The translations under genes and the position numbers were made by a program. A stretch of DNA of 64,000 nt from Callaeas wilsoni (Eukaryota; Chordata; Aves; Passeriformes; Callaeidae). Below the pieces are notes generated by a model that saw nothing but the letters and a program-made list of their open reading frames with translations, searched no databases and was not told where the DNA came from. Where the stretch lies: assembly GCA_013398955.1 (NCBI GenBank), contig VWPU01009386.1, positions 59,847 through 123,846 of the forward strand. Reading direction: 5' to 3'. Below, piece after piece: positions 29,701 through 44,700 of the stretch (position 1 is its first letter; each line of letters starts with the position of its first letter).

Positions 29701-32700
29701 TAAAACTGTGAATTTACCTTTTGCATTACAATACAAGCATGACCCACCTTTTTTTCCCAAGCAGTACAGGATTATGTTGCAATTGGAAAGTTTTATACTA
29801 GATTCTTGCATCTTGTTCCAAATATTTATCATGGTGTAATTTGATCCTGTGTTTGTTGTGATCCTGTAAATCTAGGTGGCTGAAAAGACCACTTTTATTA
29901 AAGAAATCTGCTTCTTGAACTCATAGCTGTTCTCTGAGCATTTTAGGAAAGTCTCATCTTAATGAGTCAGCCTTAGATTCATTTCCTGTGTTTGCAAACA
30001 CAATGGAGGGATTTTAATTTCTTCCATGTCTCTTCTCTATCATCTGTGTAATACCTGATTTTCTCAAACATTCTTATATAGAACTAAAACTGGTTTGGGG
30101 ATTATGCAGCAAAGCCTATGTATTTTAAGGTGGTTCTGGTATTATCTGGAGGAGTTAGGAGGATAATGATGGTGCAGATGAACATTAATAACTTGGTTTG
30201 TAGTCCAGAATTTTAGAACTTGGTTCAGTCAGGGATTTTTGTTGCACTCTCTGTTTAAAAGCTAATAATAGCTAACTTCTTTCTGAGAATGTCATGTACT
30301 AAAAAGTAATATTTCTGGTTATTTTAAGACACTTTTATGCATCAGTAGTTTGCTATTTGGTTGCTATTTATACTGACTGATTTTTAACTTTGTGCTTTAT
30401 AATTACTGTTGTGGTGGTATTTATGATGCCTTTGTGTGAAGCCAGTGATTTCTTCCACAAATAAGGCCAGGGCCATGGAAGCAACTTGCAGAAGTGTTTG
30501 CAAAAAGCAAAGGGAAGATGGTATATAAGTAAATCACACAGAAGCGTTTTTTGGTTTTGTGGGTTTTTTTGAGTGGAACACCTCTAGTTCCAAAATGGGA
30601 CAGTGTAGTTAAATCTAGGTTTATTTTTCTCCCTCCTTTGTGGCAGACTGGCATCCTTAAAAGTTGCAGAAGCTCTTTTTTTTTTTTTTTTTTGGTAGAT
30701 TAATGGAATGGAAGAGGTATCTCAAACAGTTGTTTTAGAGCTGAAGGTTTTTACATTTGAAAATCCTGGCATATTTTAGAGCTGCAATATTGCTTCCCCT
30801 TACGGTCCACCACTCCAACTTCGGAACTCCTCTCCCTTCCTCTTGTGGTGTACAGAATCAGCAATATGCTGGGTGAGATGTGCTGTCAGTCAGTTGTCTA
30901 GATTGGTCCTCTTACAAACCACTTTTTTTGCTGTATTTGAGCTTTCAGAGATGTGTGCATGAAGCAGGTATGTACTGGTAGTACATAGAGCTTACTCTAT
31001 TAAATGGCTCTATTCAGAGGCACAGGCTGGCATTGGACCTAACCCCGGGAACAGACACAGTAATGTTTCACTAATTTGAATGCACTTCAGATTTATCCCC
31101 AGCTGATTGACACAAGCAGTTTTTTCATGATAGAATATCGAAACAGCTATTTGTTCTGTGTTGATACCGAGATGAAATGTGGTTTGTAAAGCTAAATGCA
31201 GAAGTTCCCCCCCGCCCCCAGACATATTTTGTCTGCCTCAGTGCAGTGCAGCACATTAGTGCAGTGTGATGTGTCACCAGTCAGACCATTTGTTTGTCTC
31301 AGTTTTCATCTGCAGCTCTCCAAGGTGTTTCATTCTCTGCCAAAATAGAGAAAGTAAATTGCTTTTTACTTCCTTAAGTCGTTTCCTCCTCTGGTTAGCA
31401 TCATCTTCCCTTGTGTTTTGCTTTGTTTTCTTACTAATTTATTTCCTTTTCCATCTATTCTTTTTTTCCTACTGGGATTCTGGAATATATTATAAGTACA
31501 GAGCACTTAAATACGCAATAGATAAGGGTCTTAACCATCGTTCTAGCCTTTTGCATGCCATTTGGGTTTTAAATTTTTGTTTGGATTTATCTATTTAATG
31601 CAATATTTATTAATTCGGCTTTTGTTTTGGGAATTTGGCAATTTGTGTTTGCAAAGACTCTGGGGTATGTTGATTGCTGCTACCAACTAAATAGTGGGTG
31701 TCCTGTAATGCTGAAATGGCATTTTCTCATGTTTTCTGGATTTTTTTTCTCTTTTTTTTTCCTTCCCTTCTTTTTAGACCCGGTACAAAATGTGGTCCAG
31801 ATCTTGGAGAAGCAGTACTTGGAGGAGAAGCGGAGCGCTCTGGAGGAGCAGCGGGTGATGTACGAGCGTGAGTTGGAGCTGCTGCGGCAGCAGCTGTCCC
31901 CAGAAAGGCAGCACCAGCACGGCAGCAACAGGCTCTCCTACACTGCTCAGGCTGCACAGCAGAAAGTGAATCTCTGGACAGAGGAGAGGTGAGAATACGG
32001 GAGTTAAAACAAATGAATTAGTAGGAACTACGGAGGGTGAGAGATGGGGCTTGAACCTCACATCCAAAATCAGTAACACTTTTTGTGGAGTTGATGTGCA
32101 GAACAAGATCTGCGCTTCCACCGAAGCGTTAGCGTTTTGGTTACGGCTGAGTTTTGGTGTTTAACATGTGCAAGATTTAACTCACATAAAAATTTAGCGC
32201 TTTTTTTGAGCAATATTATAGGTCAGTTTTCTGTGGTGTTTTTTTTGGTTTTTTCTTGTTTGTACTTTTTAAACTTGAAAACTGCATATGAAATGTTTGA
32301 TTTAGCAATTATTGTTTTAGTGCTTGAAAGCAAGGAGAGAACAGTGCAGAAAGGTAAATTTGTCAGCTAAGACTAAAGAGTCCAGTAAAGGAGTCTTATG
32401 TTTTGCAAGTATACAATGAGAGGAGTAATATTTTTCAATCAAAAACCCATGAAAAATACAGAGAATGGAGATCCATATATGTTATATGTGTGTGTTTCTA
32501 ATCGTAAGCCCAGCTTTAGAAGAGAATTGCTCTGGTTGTGCTGCTTAGGAAGTTAAAGGCTTGCCATGAGGTGAACTGGCCTCTTTGCCAAGGAATAGCA
32601 TGGTGCCTGAATGCAGCCTTGGTGAAAGACCATCATGGGGTTTGTGGGGACAATTAAAATGCAGTCTAGGAAGATGTGAGCAGAGTGTTTGCATTTTGAC

Positions 32701-35700
32701 AATGAGAGAAGCTTGCTCTTGGTATCGTTGAGGAGAGAAGGATGCCAGCTCTGTGGAGAGAAGTTCAAGGGGCAGCAACCAAGATGATTTAAGTTTTCTG
32801 AATACCAGTGAGTATTCTGTCATGGGGCTAATTCAGCAGGAAGAATGCCTAGATGTTCTAACAGGTTTCTCGTAAATTTATTTCATCTGTTTCTTTTAAA
32901 ACAGCAACTTCTTTATTCACTCAATGTTTTTTTTCTATATGTAGTGAGTTTGAGTGCTCTTTTTTATGCAATCATTTTTGTTTTATTCTTCACCATTAAA
33001 AAATCAAATCCATTTACAAGAGGGATCTAAACCAAGATAATCAAGATTGTTTTGCAGCTTTCAAGTTGAGAGTGTTAGAAATAGAACAGAACAGATCTTG
33101 GTTTAGATCTTGTGCAAGATTTTGTTCTGTGATTTCTGCCCAGTTTAGCCTGGGAAAAAAAACCTAAACAAATAGCTAACCGTTGACCAGTGATGACTAG
33201 AATGTTTTTCATGGCAAGTGTAGGGAGAAGTAGTTCTATGATTCAACATTAATTAAAATAATCGTTTGTCCCTGTAAAAGCTAAAAACAGAATCATTGGG
33301 AACTGAATGTAAAATGTCGCAGAGTCATGGTTGGGATTTGCAGGCTCTTTTAGAGCTGCACAAGGAGTGCAGAATGAGAAACGTGTTAGCTGGAGCCCCT
33401 TCTATTCAGAACTGCTTTGAGCACAGCAAGGCCATAAAGAAATCATTGATAACACACTGCAGTAGCAGGAAAGAGAACTGGGCTTACTGGCAAGGGAGGC
33501 AGTACCTCTAAAAAGATGCAGCAGAAGGGAAAAGGAGTAGCAAAAAACTTGCCTGTCCTAGAGAGCTGAGAAGAAAAAATGGTAATTGATTTGCTTAAAA
33601 TGAACCACCATAACCGTGTAATCACAAAAAAGAGAATCTGGAGTGATATCAAGGCTAAGTGTTCTGTCATCTTTCACTTCTCAGTAGCTGTTAGATGTTT
33701 CTGAGGAGGAACTGTGCTTTGAACAAGAAGTTTTGCCTCTGAATTTCATGGGTGAATGCTTTACTCTGTGTAACTGTCGAACTGCTTGAAGCCTATACTT
33801 TACTGCACTGTAAAAAAGAGGAGAATGGATTCTCTTTGGAGCGATCCATGAGGAGTTTGATAATGTTTTGGTGGCACTGGCATTGAATAAGCAGTTTTCT
33901 GGAAGAACTCATTATCAGTTTCCTGTCCTCCAGAAGATCCTCTTAGGTACACTTTTTATTTATCTGTAGTTCAAGAAGAGGTTTCAGCTGCTGAAAAAAG
34001 GGGGAAAAAATGAATCATCTTAAATAAGAAACCAGAAAAAAAAATCTTTGAGTGGTTTCTGCTGTAAAAGCATGGCAACATGTTGCTGAGAGGATGTTTA
34101 CCAGCCATCTGGCCAGAGGGCAAGAAATCCTGGGAAGAACGGGAAGACTGGATGTGAAAAATGTGCAAAAGTTCCAACAGTCTAGATTGCAGGGGATTTG
34201 ATTGGTGCAGTTTTAGCTGTCTCTCTGTTGCTGTTTCAAATGAAGCTGAGCTCTACTGGATCAACCAGCAAAATTAATTTGATAGATATCAGATGTGGGC
34301 ATGTGGCTGTATCTGTCAGATCAGCTGGAACACATTGCATAGAGGTTATTCCCGCTTTCTGCAGACTGTGGAAGGACAGATGATACCTGGCCTGGTGTTG
34401 AATCCTGTTGGCATAAAGTTAACGCATTGTAACTTTGAACAAATTTTATTTGTTGGGGTGGTGGTGTACTGGACCAGGAGTTTAGTCCAGCATATCCTGT
34501 ATCTGGCATTGGGAATCCCAGAGACTTGCAGTGATACCTTGTGAGTGTCAATTGTTTCTCCTTGTCTGGCTTAAACAATTGTTTCAGGACTTCATGTTCA
34601 ATGAGTATTTGCTCCAGTTAATACCCTAGTGGAGCTTGTCATATGTTTCATGTAGTAAGAACTAAGAAATCCTATCTGAAACTTTTATTTTTTTCCTTAA
34701 CTTTCTGGAAAGGTTCTGGCACAGCTGTATCCGGAAAAACACAGCTGTTGTAAGAACTGCCCATAATAATTGGTTGAGTTACTTGTAAGTTCTCCTTTAA
34801 ACCATTCATTTCTTAAACCATTCATAATCATGATCTCTAGCTAAGATTGGTGTGGGAGCCTCCCAAAAAGCATTCCAGATGCTGGTGTCCCAGATTAAGG
34901 AAGTGACTGGCTGTAGCTGGATCCAATGGCTCTTACAGCATTTACATACAGAAAAGCTGCCTTCTGTTTCTCAGGTTAGGCAGTTGTCTTGCAGTGGCTG
35001 TAGGTGTAGTGCAGTCTCAGTATCAAATACTTTCTTGTGATTAATTCTTGACTACCTTAATTTTCTGTGTGAATCCAGTATTATAGCTGTCTGTGGAATG
35101 TGTCACTCACATGGTCTGGAATTGCTTATTTAATTTCAATAGCCTGGATAACAGAATCAAGAGGCAGAGGGAAAGGAATTTTCCATCTAATGCTGGGAGG
35201 AGATATGGAGGAAGTTACTAAAAATCCACTGATAGCAGCAGCTATTTAAGATCCAACCAAACCCACCACTGTTGCAAACCTAGGCCAGATAGGGGAAAGA
35301 GACACAGCTGCATGTTTTAGCATGTTGACGGCACTAAAATTCAGGGCTGCTTGCTAATACTGCTGGTTGTTTACCACTTTGGTTGTGGTATCAGGGGACT
35401 GTCAGAGTGCAATTTGAATTAGCCATTCTTCGGGATTTTTTGGAAAAAGATAACCACTCAAGTAGAATTCTGTTGGTGAATGAGAGGCATGTTAGCAGCA
35501 GGCAAACTTTGCCTGTATTCATAGGAAGGCCCTGGTTCCTCCTACAATTGTGTATAATTTAAGGTGTTTTGTAGAAATGAGCAGTGTATGTGCTCAACAT
35601 GTGCCATGTTTCAGCAGGACTTTGCATAGAAATGCTGAAAAAATCATACAGGGGAGAGCTCATGACTGAAATATTCAAAGTTTGATTCTGAGTTTTATAA

Positions 35701-38700
35701 AGGTGATGAGACAGAGTAAGTGCTGTTGAGATTACAAAGAAAGACAGAATGAACTTGGCTGAGAGGATAATCATGATCATTTTTAAAGGTAATTTAAAGA
35801 TGAGAATCCCAGGTGAGGGCATGTCTTAGTACACAGGTGTATGTATAGTATGTGTCATAGAAGGTTTGCCAGGTGTTGCATTAGAGTAGATTTGCTCAGA
35901 CAGGCCTGAGAAACTTCTTTGGAATTTGTCCAGAAAGTGAGTGCACAGGCTTAAACCTGTGCTCATTTGTCTGTTACTTAGGTACCTTGGGTAAATAGGA
36001 TTTAAGATTTTTTTATTTATATTTTTTTAATGTGTACGCTTGAGTAAGTGAGAGGGAGATCTGTGGTCTGTAGCACTGCAAAGCCTTTGGAGTGATACAA
36101 AGCTGTGGCCTGCAGTGATTGCAGGTTCTAACATCATGATCTGAGGAAGAGCAGGTTTTATCAAGATGAAGTTTCACATGTTGAGACTGGTAGATTCTGT
36201 GGAACAGGACTCCAGATTAAAGACAAAGACAGCTGCAATTATTTCATTTCTTGAAAATTTGAAATGTCCTGAGGGCTTTAAACAAATCATCACTGTACCA
36301 GCTCCCATATTACTGTGTCCTTTTATTTGGGCATCACCGTACTAGACGTGCCTCAACACTAATTTGTTTGTTTAATATGTGATCACTGCTTTTCCTCAAT
36401 AAAATTGTCTGAGTGTTTTATGTTCACTGACACAGTGCTACACAGCATTTCCTCTTAAACTTGTTTCAGAAAAGTCTTTGTTAGCACCTCTATTTGCAGC
36501 TTTCCAATAATAGAAATAGGTTTCTGTGTATTTTTCATGTTACCTACTGCACCACAGGGATGAATTGTTTCGACAGAGCCTGGCTAAACTTCGAGAGCAA
36601 ATAGTAAAGGCAAATACTCTGGTGAGAGAAGCAAACTTCTTAGCAGAAGAAATGAGTAAGCTAACAGATTATCAAGTAACACTTCAGATCCCTGCTGAAA
36701 ACCTCAGTGCCAACAAAAAGGTAATGATAACAAAGAATGCTGGAAAACGTAGCTTTGTGACTAAACTATGTAGACGTGCATAATATTCATCCAGTTTGAG
36801 CCCATAAAATATTGCTTTTGTTAGATTATGCATAGGCAAAATAGAAGTACTACCTGACTAATATACTGAAAGTGAGTAATTAAGTAAAAATGGCAACAGA
36901 GCATTAAGTATGGCTCTTGCTGTTTTCAAGTGTCTGATCACCATACGTGCGTGCAGATTGTGAACAGACATTTGTGTTCTGTTGCTGCAGAGCCTGCATT
37001 TTAGTTATGTCTGCAGAATTAATGAGTTTTGTTACAGTTTCCTACAATTTTGTGTCTTAAAGGGTTTTCCAGTGCTGCTGTAAATATAATAGCAATTAGG
37101 ATAATATGCTTGTCCTAAGGGCTTTGATTGAATGTGTTAATGTTCCTGTGGGAATGGTTATTTTTTGAGAAGGATAAAGAGATCTGGATCCTCAGAGATG
37201 TATAGGCCATGCTGTGTCTGAGGACAGAAGTAGCATGACTGGCATGCAGAGAGAAACTGCATGTTCTGTATTTTATTCCTTTCTAGGAATGCAGTTTGTG
37301 TGAAGAATTAAACTACTTACATCCACCTTTCCTGCACTGATTGTTTTTTCTTCTGATTTAGAGGGGTGCAATAGTAAGCGAGCCTGCAATTCAAGTGAGA
37401 AGAAAAGGAAAAGGTACTCAAGTGTGGACTATTGAGAAACTAGAGAACAAATTGATTGACATGAGAGACCTCTATCAAGAATGGAAGGAGAAAATTCCTG
37501 AGGTAATTTATATATTTTCAAAATGGATCAAAGATTAAGTTTGTTTTCTTTAAAGCCCTTTTAATATGTTGTAGAGAACAAGTACAGTGACTTTGTATAT
37601 GAAAGGTTAGGGTACTATGTTTTATTTTTAAGAACCAAAACAAACAAACAAAAAAAAAAACCAAGAAAACCTGGAACAAAACAGTATGACTAATACTAAA
37701 TGTTCAAAATGCCCATGCATAATAAAACACAGGTATGTCCTATCTCACTTGTGTTCTCAGATGTTAAGTGTGCAGAGGTCAAATATAATTGTGCCGAGGT
37801 AGTGACTCACAGTGCCATCAAGAGCATGTTTACTTGGCATGCAGATGACCACCAGCTCCAAATGGAAGCAGCAAGCTGCCTTAGAAATAAAATTGTTAAA
37901 TTGCAGTCAGTGTCAAAGCTAACAAGGATGCTGCTTAGATACACTCAAGGTGCAGAACATACTGGTGGGATTAAACTTGAATATTATTTAATTTCATTTG
38001 TATATTCCCCAACCTTAAAGCAGTGAAGAAATCAATTGAAGATACTTAGACTACATCAGTATTTCCATCCAAACCAAGTGGTGTTTTGTGAAAATTTAAG
38101 TAGCACATTAGCCTTGGCAGATAAGCATGAGATTTGTCAAAAGCTTGCTTGTTTACCGGAAGGAGATGTGATATTTGGTATTCCAGAAGACATCATCTAA
38201 GTATCCAGGTAGAAGTGCATAGGAAGTGTATCTTACTCTGTTGTGGCTGATAGGAAGCACCTAAATTACTTGTATCAAGAATCATTCTCAAATATGTTTG
38301 AACAACTCTTGTGCCTTTGTTACATGCTTTGGACGGGACAATGGGAATCTCTAAAATCATAACACAGGGGAGGTCAAGCACTTCATCTGTGCCCATTGAA
38401 GACAACGATGATTTTGCTGCTGACTTTAGTAAGAACTGATAGCACATATTTGAATACATTATGTCTGCCTGAGCCAGGATCATCCTTTCCATGACCTATG
38501 TCGTCCATAATGCATGTGTTCTATGTGCTACATAGAAACACGTAGGGCAAATGCATGTGTTTGAAGACAAAAGAGAAGAAGGGAAGGAACTAACAAATTC
38601 ACTGAGGAGTGCATATTGTGCTAGGAATATGCATGAATTCTTTGTGGCTGTATGGGGAATGCTGCAGGTGTGATCTCAGCTCTATGGGAGTCATAAGAAC

Positions 38701-41700
38701 ACTTGTAGGCTTAAGTAGGAGTCATGCTGCACCTTCGCTTCGCCCATACAGTGGTAGCCAGCAGCCAGACCAGCACGACCTGAGGATGGTTTGACCTCTC
38801 ATTTAAGAAGTATAAGCAGAGCAGAAAAGGTGAAACATCTTGAAATCAATGGCTACTGTGATTGCTCATGGTAAAGTCTGCTTTGCCTTGACATTGCTAA
38901 AATACACAGGTCATCATATTATTATATCCCTTAGTAAAAAAAGGATTGAATAATGTCTCATCTCAAAGATGTCATTTCAAATTTTTAATACGATTCTAGT
39001 CTCTTTCTGCTTGTGTAACAGGAAGGAACAGAAAAGATGGGTAGCAAAGTCATTTTTCTGCCGCAATCCTTCAATACTGTGAGGTTATTTGATCTCCTAT
39101 TCCCGTGCTGGTGGTTTTGTGACATCTCTTTCATTATCTTCAAACAGATAAGGAAGCTGATTGGCAAGAGAGGTGATCCTTTCTACGAAGCGCAGGAGAA
39201 CCACAACTTGATTGGCGTCGCCAATGTGTTTCTGGAGTGCCTTTTCTACGACGTGAAGCTGCAGTACGCCGTGCCCATCATCAGCCAGCAGGGCGAGGTA
39301 GGGCCAGGCTGGGCACGCTGAGCGCTCCCACAGGACTCTGTGCTGGGGGGATCCTTGTGCACCGGGGGTTTAACAAGCAAATGGTGCCTGCTGTCTTGTT
39401 TCCCAGTGAATAAGTGTTTTTCAAATGGCCGTGTATGTTCTCTGTGTAATTGCCTTCAGGTTGCAGGGCGGCTGCATGTTGAAGTAATGCGTGTCACTGG
39501 GTCTGTCCCAGAACGTGTGGCAGAAGGAGATGACTCGTCTGAGAACTCCAGTGAGAGTGGGAGTCTGGAAGTCATGGATAACAACGGAGAAATTATTCAC
39601 AGAGCAAAAAAGCTCTCCTGCAGAGTGAGTGAGAACACCTGATGAAGATGACAGTTTCAGGCCTCTATAACTATGTAGTCAGTCTGATGTAAAGTACCAA
39701 GCTATGTAGACTATTGCTTGCTGAAAAGCCTCTGAAAGAACTTCTCTTGTTCCAGTTCAGGGTAGGCCAGTCAGTGGTTGCCAGCGGCTGATTTAGTTTG
39801 TATTAGTTTCTAGTAGATGCACATCTGCACCATAAATACTGGTGTTACAAGGACAGTCCTTTACAGACAGAAGGGGAAACAGTTTTTCCCTGTTAATATC
39901 TCCTGTAATTTGATCACCTAATGTAGTATCTATGGTGGTGTGTGGATTTAATTTCTTCTGTGATAAAGCATTTAATTCTCCACTCGAGCTTATCAGCTTC
40001 CTCAAATGGAACGTGTACGTGGGTGAGTCCTTACATCTATGTTTCTGTATATGCAAAATGAGATCTCCTAAATGGGAGCATCCTCACTGTCCTTTAAAAC
40101 TTTTTCTTGGCTGTTGGTCTTCAATTTGCAGTTGAAGTAGAAATAATCGTATTCATGACAACATCTGTTTTGTCTCCTCAGGTAAAAATAAAAGAAGCAA
40201 CTGGACTGCCACCTAATCTCTCCAACTTTGTCTTTTGTCAATACACATTTTGGGATCAATGCGAGTCAACAGTAGCAGCACCAGTGGTAGATCCAGATGT
40301 GCCTTCACCTCAGAGCAAAGATGCTCATTTTACAGTGACCTTCTCTCACTGTAAGGTAAATATTTTTATTATGAAGTAGTGTTACCAGGAGGATCATATG
40401 TTTGAGAGAAACTGTTTAGACTTTGAGCCTTTTGCTGGGGGAGGAAGAAGGAGGGAGTTGAGTCTTATAACTGATGACTTTTGACTATGCTTAAGAATGC
40501 CATAATATTTCACTTTATCACTTCTTCAAAATGTAGCAAAAAATATTTTAATTAGTGGTCTTTTAAATTCAGATGTCATCTTTAATGTGTGGAGAAAGCT
40601 ATCGTTTTCCAGGACAACTGGTTATATACTTGTTTGGTAAGCTCAGTAGCTTAAAAGAGATCACTGGAGCTGTGACATCACTTTTATGGAAAAGTATGAA
40701 ATGTGGTGTGCAGAAGCATGAATTGATGAGATGATAAGGTTTCTGTCCTCATGTCAAAGTATGTCCTCAACTTTCATGTCCAGAGTCAAGCTTTATGATG
40801 CAAACTATATGGTTTTATCAGGCAGGAAGTTAGTTGTTTAGTGTGTCCTTACAAGCAAGTTGAGGAGATACAATTACTTAATATGGTTGAATGTGATTTG
40901 TTTTTCTCATTGCCAGGACTATGTGGTGAATGTTACAGAGGAGTTTTTGGAGTTCATTTCAGAAGGAGCTCTTGCTATTGAGGTGTGGGGTCACAGATGT
41001 ACTGGCAATGGCAGCTCTGTTTGGGAAGTTGATTCTCTTCATGCAAAAACTAGGACACTGAGAGACAGGTACAAATAAATTACAAATAAGTTCTTCCATC
41101 AACTTTCTAAAAGTTTTTTAATACCTGTGGTGCCAAAATACTTTGAGGCAACCGTGAATTTTCATGGAGATGTCTTTTTAGATGGAATGAAGTAACTCGA
41201 AGAATAGAAATGTGGCTTTCCATACAAGAATTGAATGAGATGGGTGAATACACTGCAGTTGAACTCCATCAGGCAAAAGATGTAAACACAGGGGGAATTT
41301 TCCAGCTGAGGCAGGTATGTATCTTTTCCTTGACATCTTATTCATGCTTAAATTGATTTTTAAATTTTATTCTTAGTTTCTCTTTACCTCTCAATTTCCT
41401 GCTTAGGGTCATTCTCGCAGAGTTCAGGTGACAGTGAAACCTGTGCAGCATTCAGGAACGTTGCCTCTCATGGTAGAAGCAATTCTTTCAGTCTCTGTAG
41501 GTGGGGTGACTGCCAGATCAACCAAACTGCAAAGGGGCTTGGACAGCTACCAGGTAAGGCAGTTAATTTCTCAATTTGGTGTGGTTCTGCTGTTCTAGAC
41601 TCAGCCCAACATAATTCCAAAAGGGAGCTTAGCACACTGGTACATGATCTGCAGCTTTACACGTGTTTGAGGTTAGTACATGTAACGTGAGCCTGTGGTG

Positions 41701-44700
41701 CTGCTTCTTTTTTTGCTTATAACTCAATGTATGACTGACAAAGTACCTAGTGTGGTAGGACAGAGGGAATATGGAAATTGTTTTTACCTTTGTGTATAGA
41801 GGTGATTAATACTAGATTCCTAGTGCTATTAGTTTCCCTCCTTTCTAGGGATGGTGAAAGCTGAGGAGGGGAAAAGTGAAAGGAAAGAAAAGAAATTTAG
41901 TAGAAAAAATGCAGAGATACTATTTAGATTTTCAAAAAGCACCAAGTTGTTATTTGATAAGAATCAAAAACAGTCATCACTGAATGTGAAGGGGCTATTC
42001 CACATAGCCAAGAAAGTCCTTAAGAAGCATAAATTATTTCAACTGATACTGGATAAATTCAGATTGGAAATAGAACGTGATTTTAACAGTGATGGCAAAG
42101 GACAAGTGGAATGGGCCGCCCTGGGAAGCAAGGTGCCTTTTGTCAGAGAGCTGGCATTCAGTACCACAAGTAATCCTAACCTTAGATACAGATGAAAGTG
42201 TAAAACTTGAGATTAGTGATCTGCTTGCTCAGTCCTTTTTCTGACGCTGGATTCTGTGGGGATTTTTTTTTTTTATTTTAAATAAACATATTCACTAATA
42301 CTCAAATCATGGCTGAGCTGCTACAGTCTGTAATGAAACAAAAGTCTTTCTACCTATTAATAAGACTAGTTATTTGATTGTTGTGATTTTAACATTTTAC
42401 AAGTTTATGGCAGAAATGTTTGTATTCATGTTTTGGGTTATTACTGGGAATTTCTGTTGAGCGAAATGCATGGGTTTTTGTGTTTTACAAAATGTATTTT
42501 CTCCTACCAGAAGGAGGATGATGATGGTGGTGATATGGATAGTTACCAGGTATTGCTGCTGTTGCTGTCAATCCTGCGGCATGGGGCACAGCTAATGCTA
42601 ATGGCCAGCAACTGTCAAATGAACGAGCAAAAGCGGCTTTGAAATACACATGCTGTGCATTTTAGAGGCTACTTGGGCTATAAAACACTGCTATTTCAGT
42701 TTACCTTGTGACTTTATACTCTTAGTGTCCTCTCTTCTCTAGTACTCTGCAGTCAGCTCTCCTAACTGGCTATGTGAATTGCTGTGGTAATAAAAGCTTT
42801 GGAAATTTAATTTAGATGAAAGCAGTTTCTGGTGACTATCACACGGAAAAGAACCAGCAGCTACAGGCATCTTTTCCAGGCAAATTATGCAGCGTAGGAT
42901 ATTTTGTTTGTTTTCTAAAGAAAGTATCGTAACTTTTTATGTTGTGCTGTCTTCTGAAACACTTGAGTGAGAGAGAGGGGAGGATGTGAATGGGAGTAGA
43001 TCTAGAAGCTTCAGTGAAGCAGTTTTCTTTTATCTGCACAAAACCCAACCTTGACCCTGTGTTTCTGTGTGATAAGTCCCAATTTAGACAGTATAAAAGA
43101 AGACTCATTTTAAAAGGTGACCAAGAGCAGAAGAGGGAATCCCCCCAAAGTAAAATAAATTTCAGATTTCTGCATAGAAGACTTTTTTCTAATAGGCAGT
43201 CTTACAGAAGTAAAACCAGTTAGGTGAGAATGCTGACATCCCTTAAAATGATGTGTTAAGTTTCCTAGCAATCTCAAAAATATGATTTAAGGTACTAACT
43301 TCTTGTGGGCTGTTTATGCGCTTCCTGACATATCACAGAGAAGAACCAACCAGATTTTCTGTGATACCACAAAGCATGATTGCATGATGGGTTTTGTTTG
43401 CATGAAAAATCTTTTTAATTGCACTGACAGCAGCTGCTAGCAATGGAATTTTGTGCAGGTTTGAGGGCATACTGACCTGTCTAATCTTCAGGAGAACTTA
43501 TGATCAACAGATGATACCGGGTTTTCCTCTTCCATATATGCTATTCAAAAGTTTGATTGCCATTTCTGTGAGTAATTAGCCCGTGGTGTGTAATCTGTTC
43601 AGCAGCAGAGGCAGTCACATTTTCTTTTCTCCTGTTGAAATCTGAGACTTGAAAGGAAATAAACTTCCCTTCATGGGTAATGAGGTACTTAATCAGTGTG
43701 CATGTCATTCGGGGGAAAAAAATTTTTCTGCGTTGCGCAAGCCATTTAATATAAATTCTGATTAAATTACCACAAAAATTCATTGCCCTTTATTCCTACC
43801 CACATAGTCTAGTGACTTTCTTCTCTATTTCCATGTTAGGAAGAAGATTTAAATTGTGTACGAGAAAGGTGGTCTGATGCATTAATAAAACGCAGAGAAT
43901 ACTTAGATGAGCAGATCCAAAAGATCAGCAACAAACAAGGTTTGCAGCTTGAAGTCTCTATCGTACTTTATGCCCTATATCACCAAAGGTGTGTCTCATG
44001 TGTAATCCTAATCTCTTCCACTGTAGAAAAATCTGAGGATGATATAGAACGAGAAGCCCGGCTGGTGGAACAGTGGGTAGGGCTGACGGAAGAGAGGAAT
44101 GCAGTGTTTGTTCCAGCACCAGGCAGTGGAATTCCTGGTGCCCCTGCAAATTGGTATGTTCAGAAAACCCACTGGAGTTGTCAGCTTTTTGTACATAAAC
44201 TTCGCGTGCTGCAAGGTACAAATCTAAGGATGTTTTGGAGCTTCCTGTGTTCTCCTGTGCTACTGCAAACTGCATTCAGCTGGCAGAAGGCCTAGAAGGT
44301 CAGGTGCTGTTCTGAATGTAAGCAAGATTTGCTTAGCTAAGATATTACATAAAGTAGCTTTGAAATATCTTTCAAGGTTTGAAAATCACCTTTGAATATA
44401 ATGTAGTGTTTTGCAACTTTACACAACTGAGAAAATTATCCAGTAGTTTGATTCCTTTCAGAAAAAGAGTGATTGAAAGACGAGTGGTAGAACACATGAT
44501 AATGTCATTGATAAAGGATGGAGAGGGAAGAAACTCTGATCTCAAAGGATGTGTTCTCTGTTTCATCTGAATTTGTAATATATTTCTCTTTAGTTTCATT
44601 TAAATCTGTGTTTTAACTAAGATCTTTGGAGCTAACGTGCAAAAATGAGGAATGCAACATGTTAGGTTTGGGAAAGTATGGACAAGAAATACTCCTCTAA

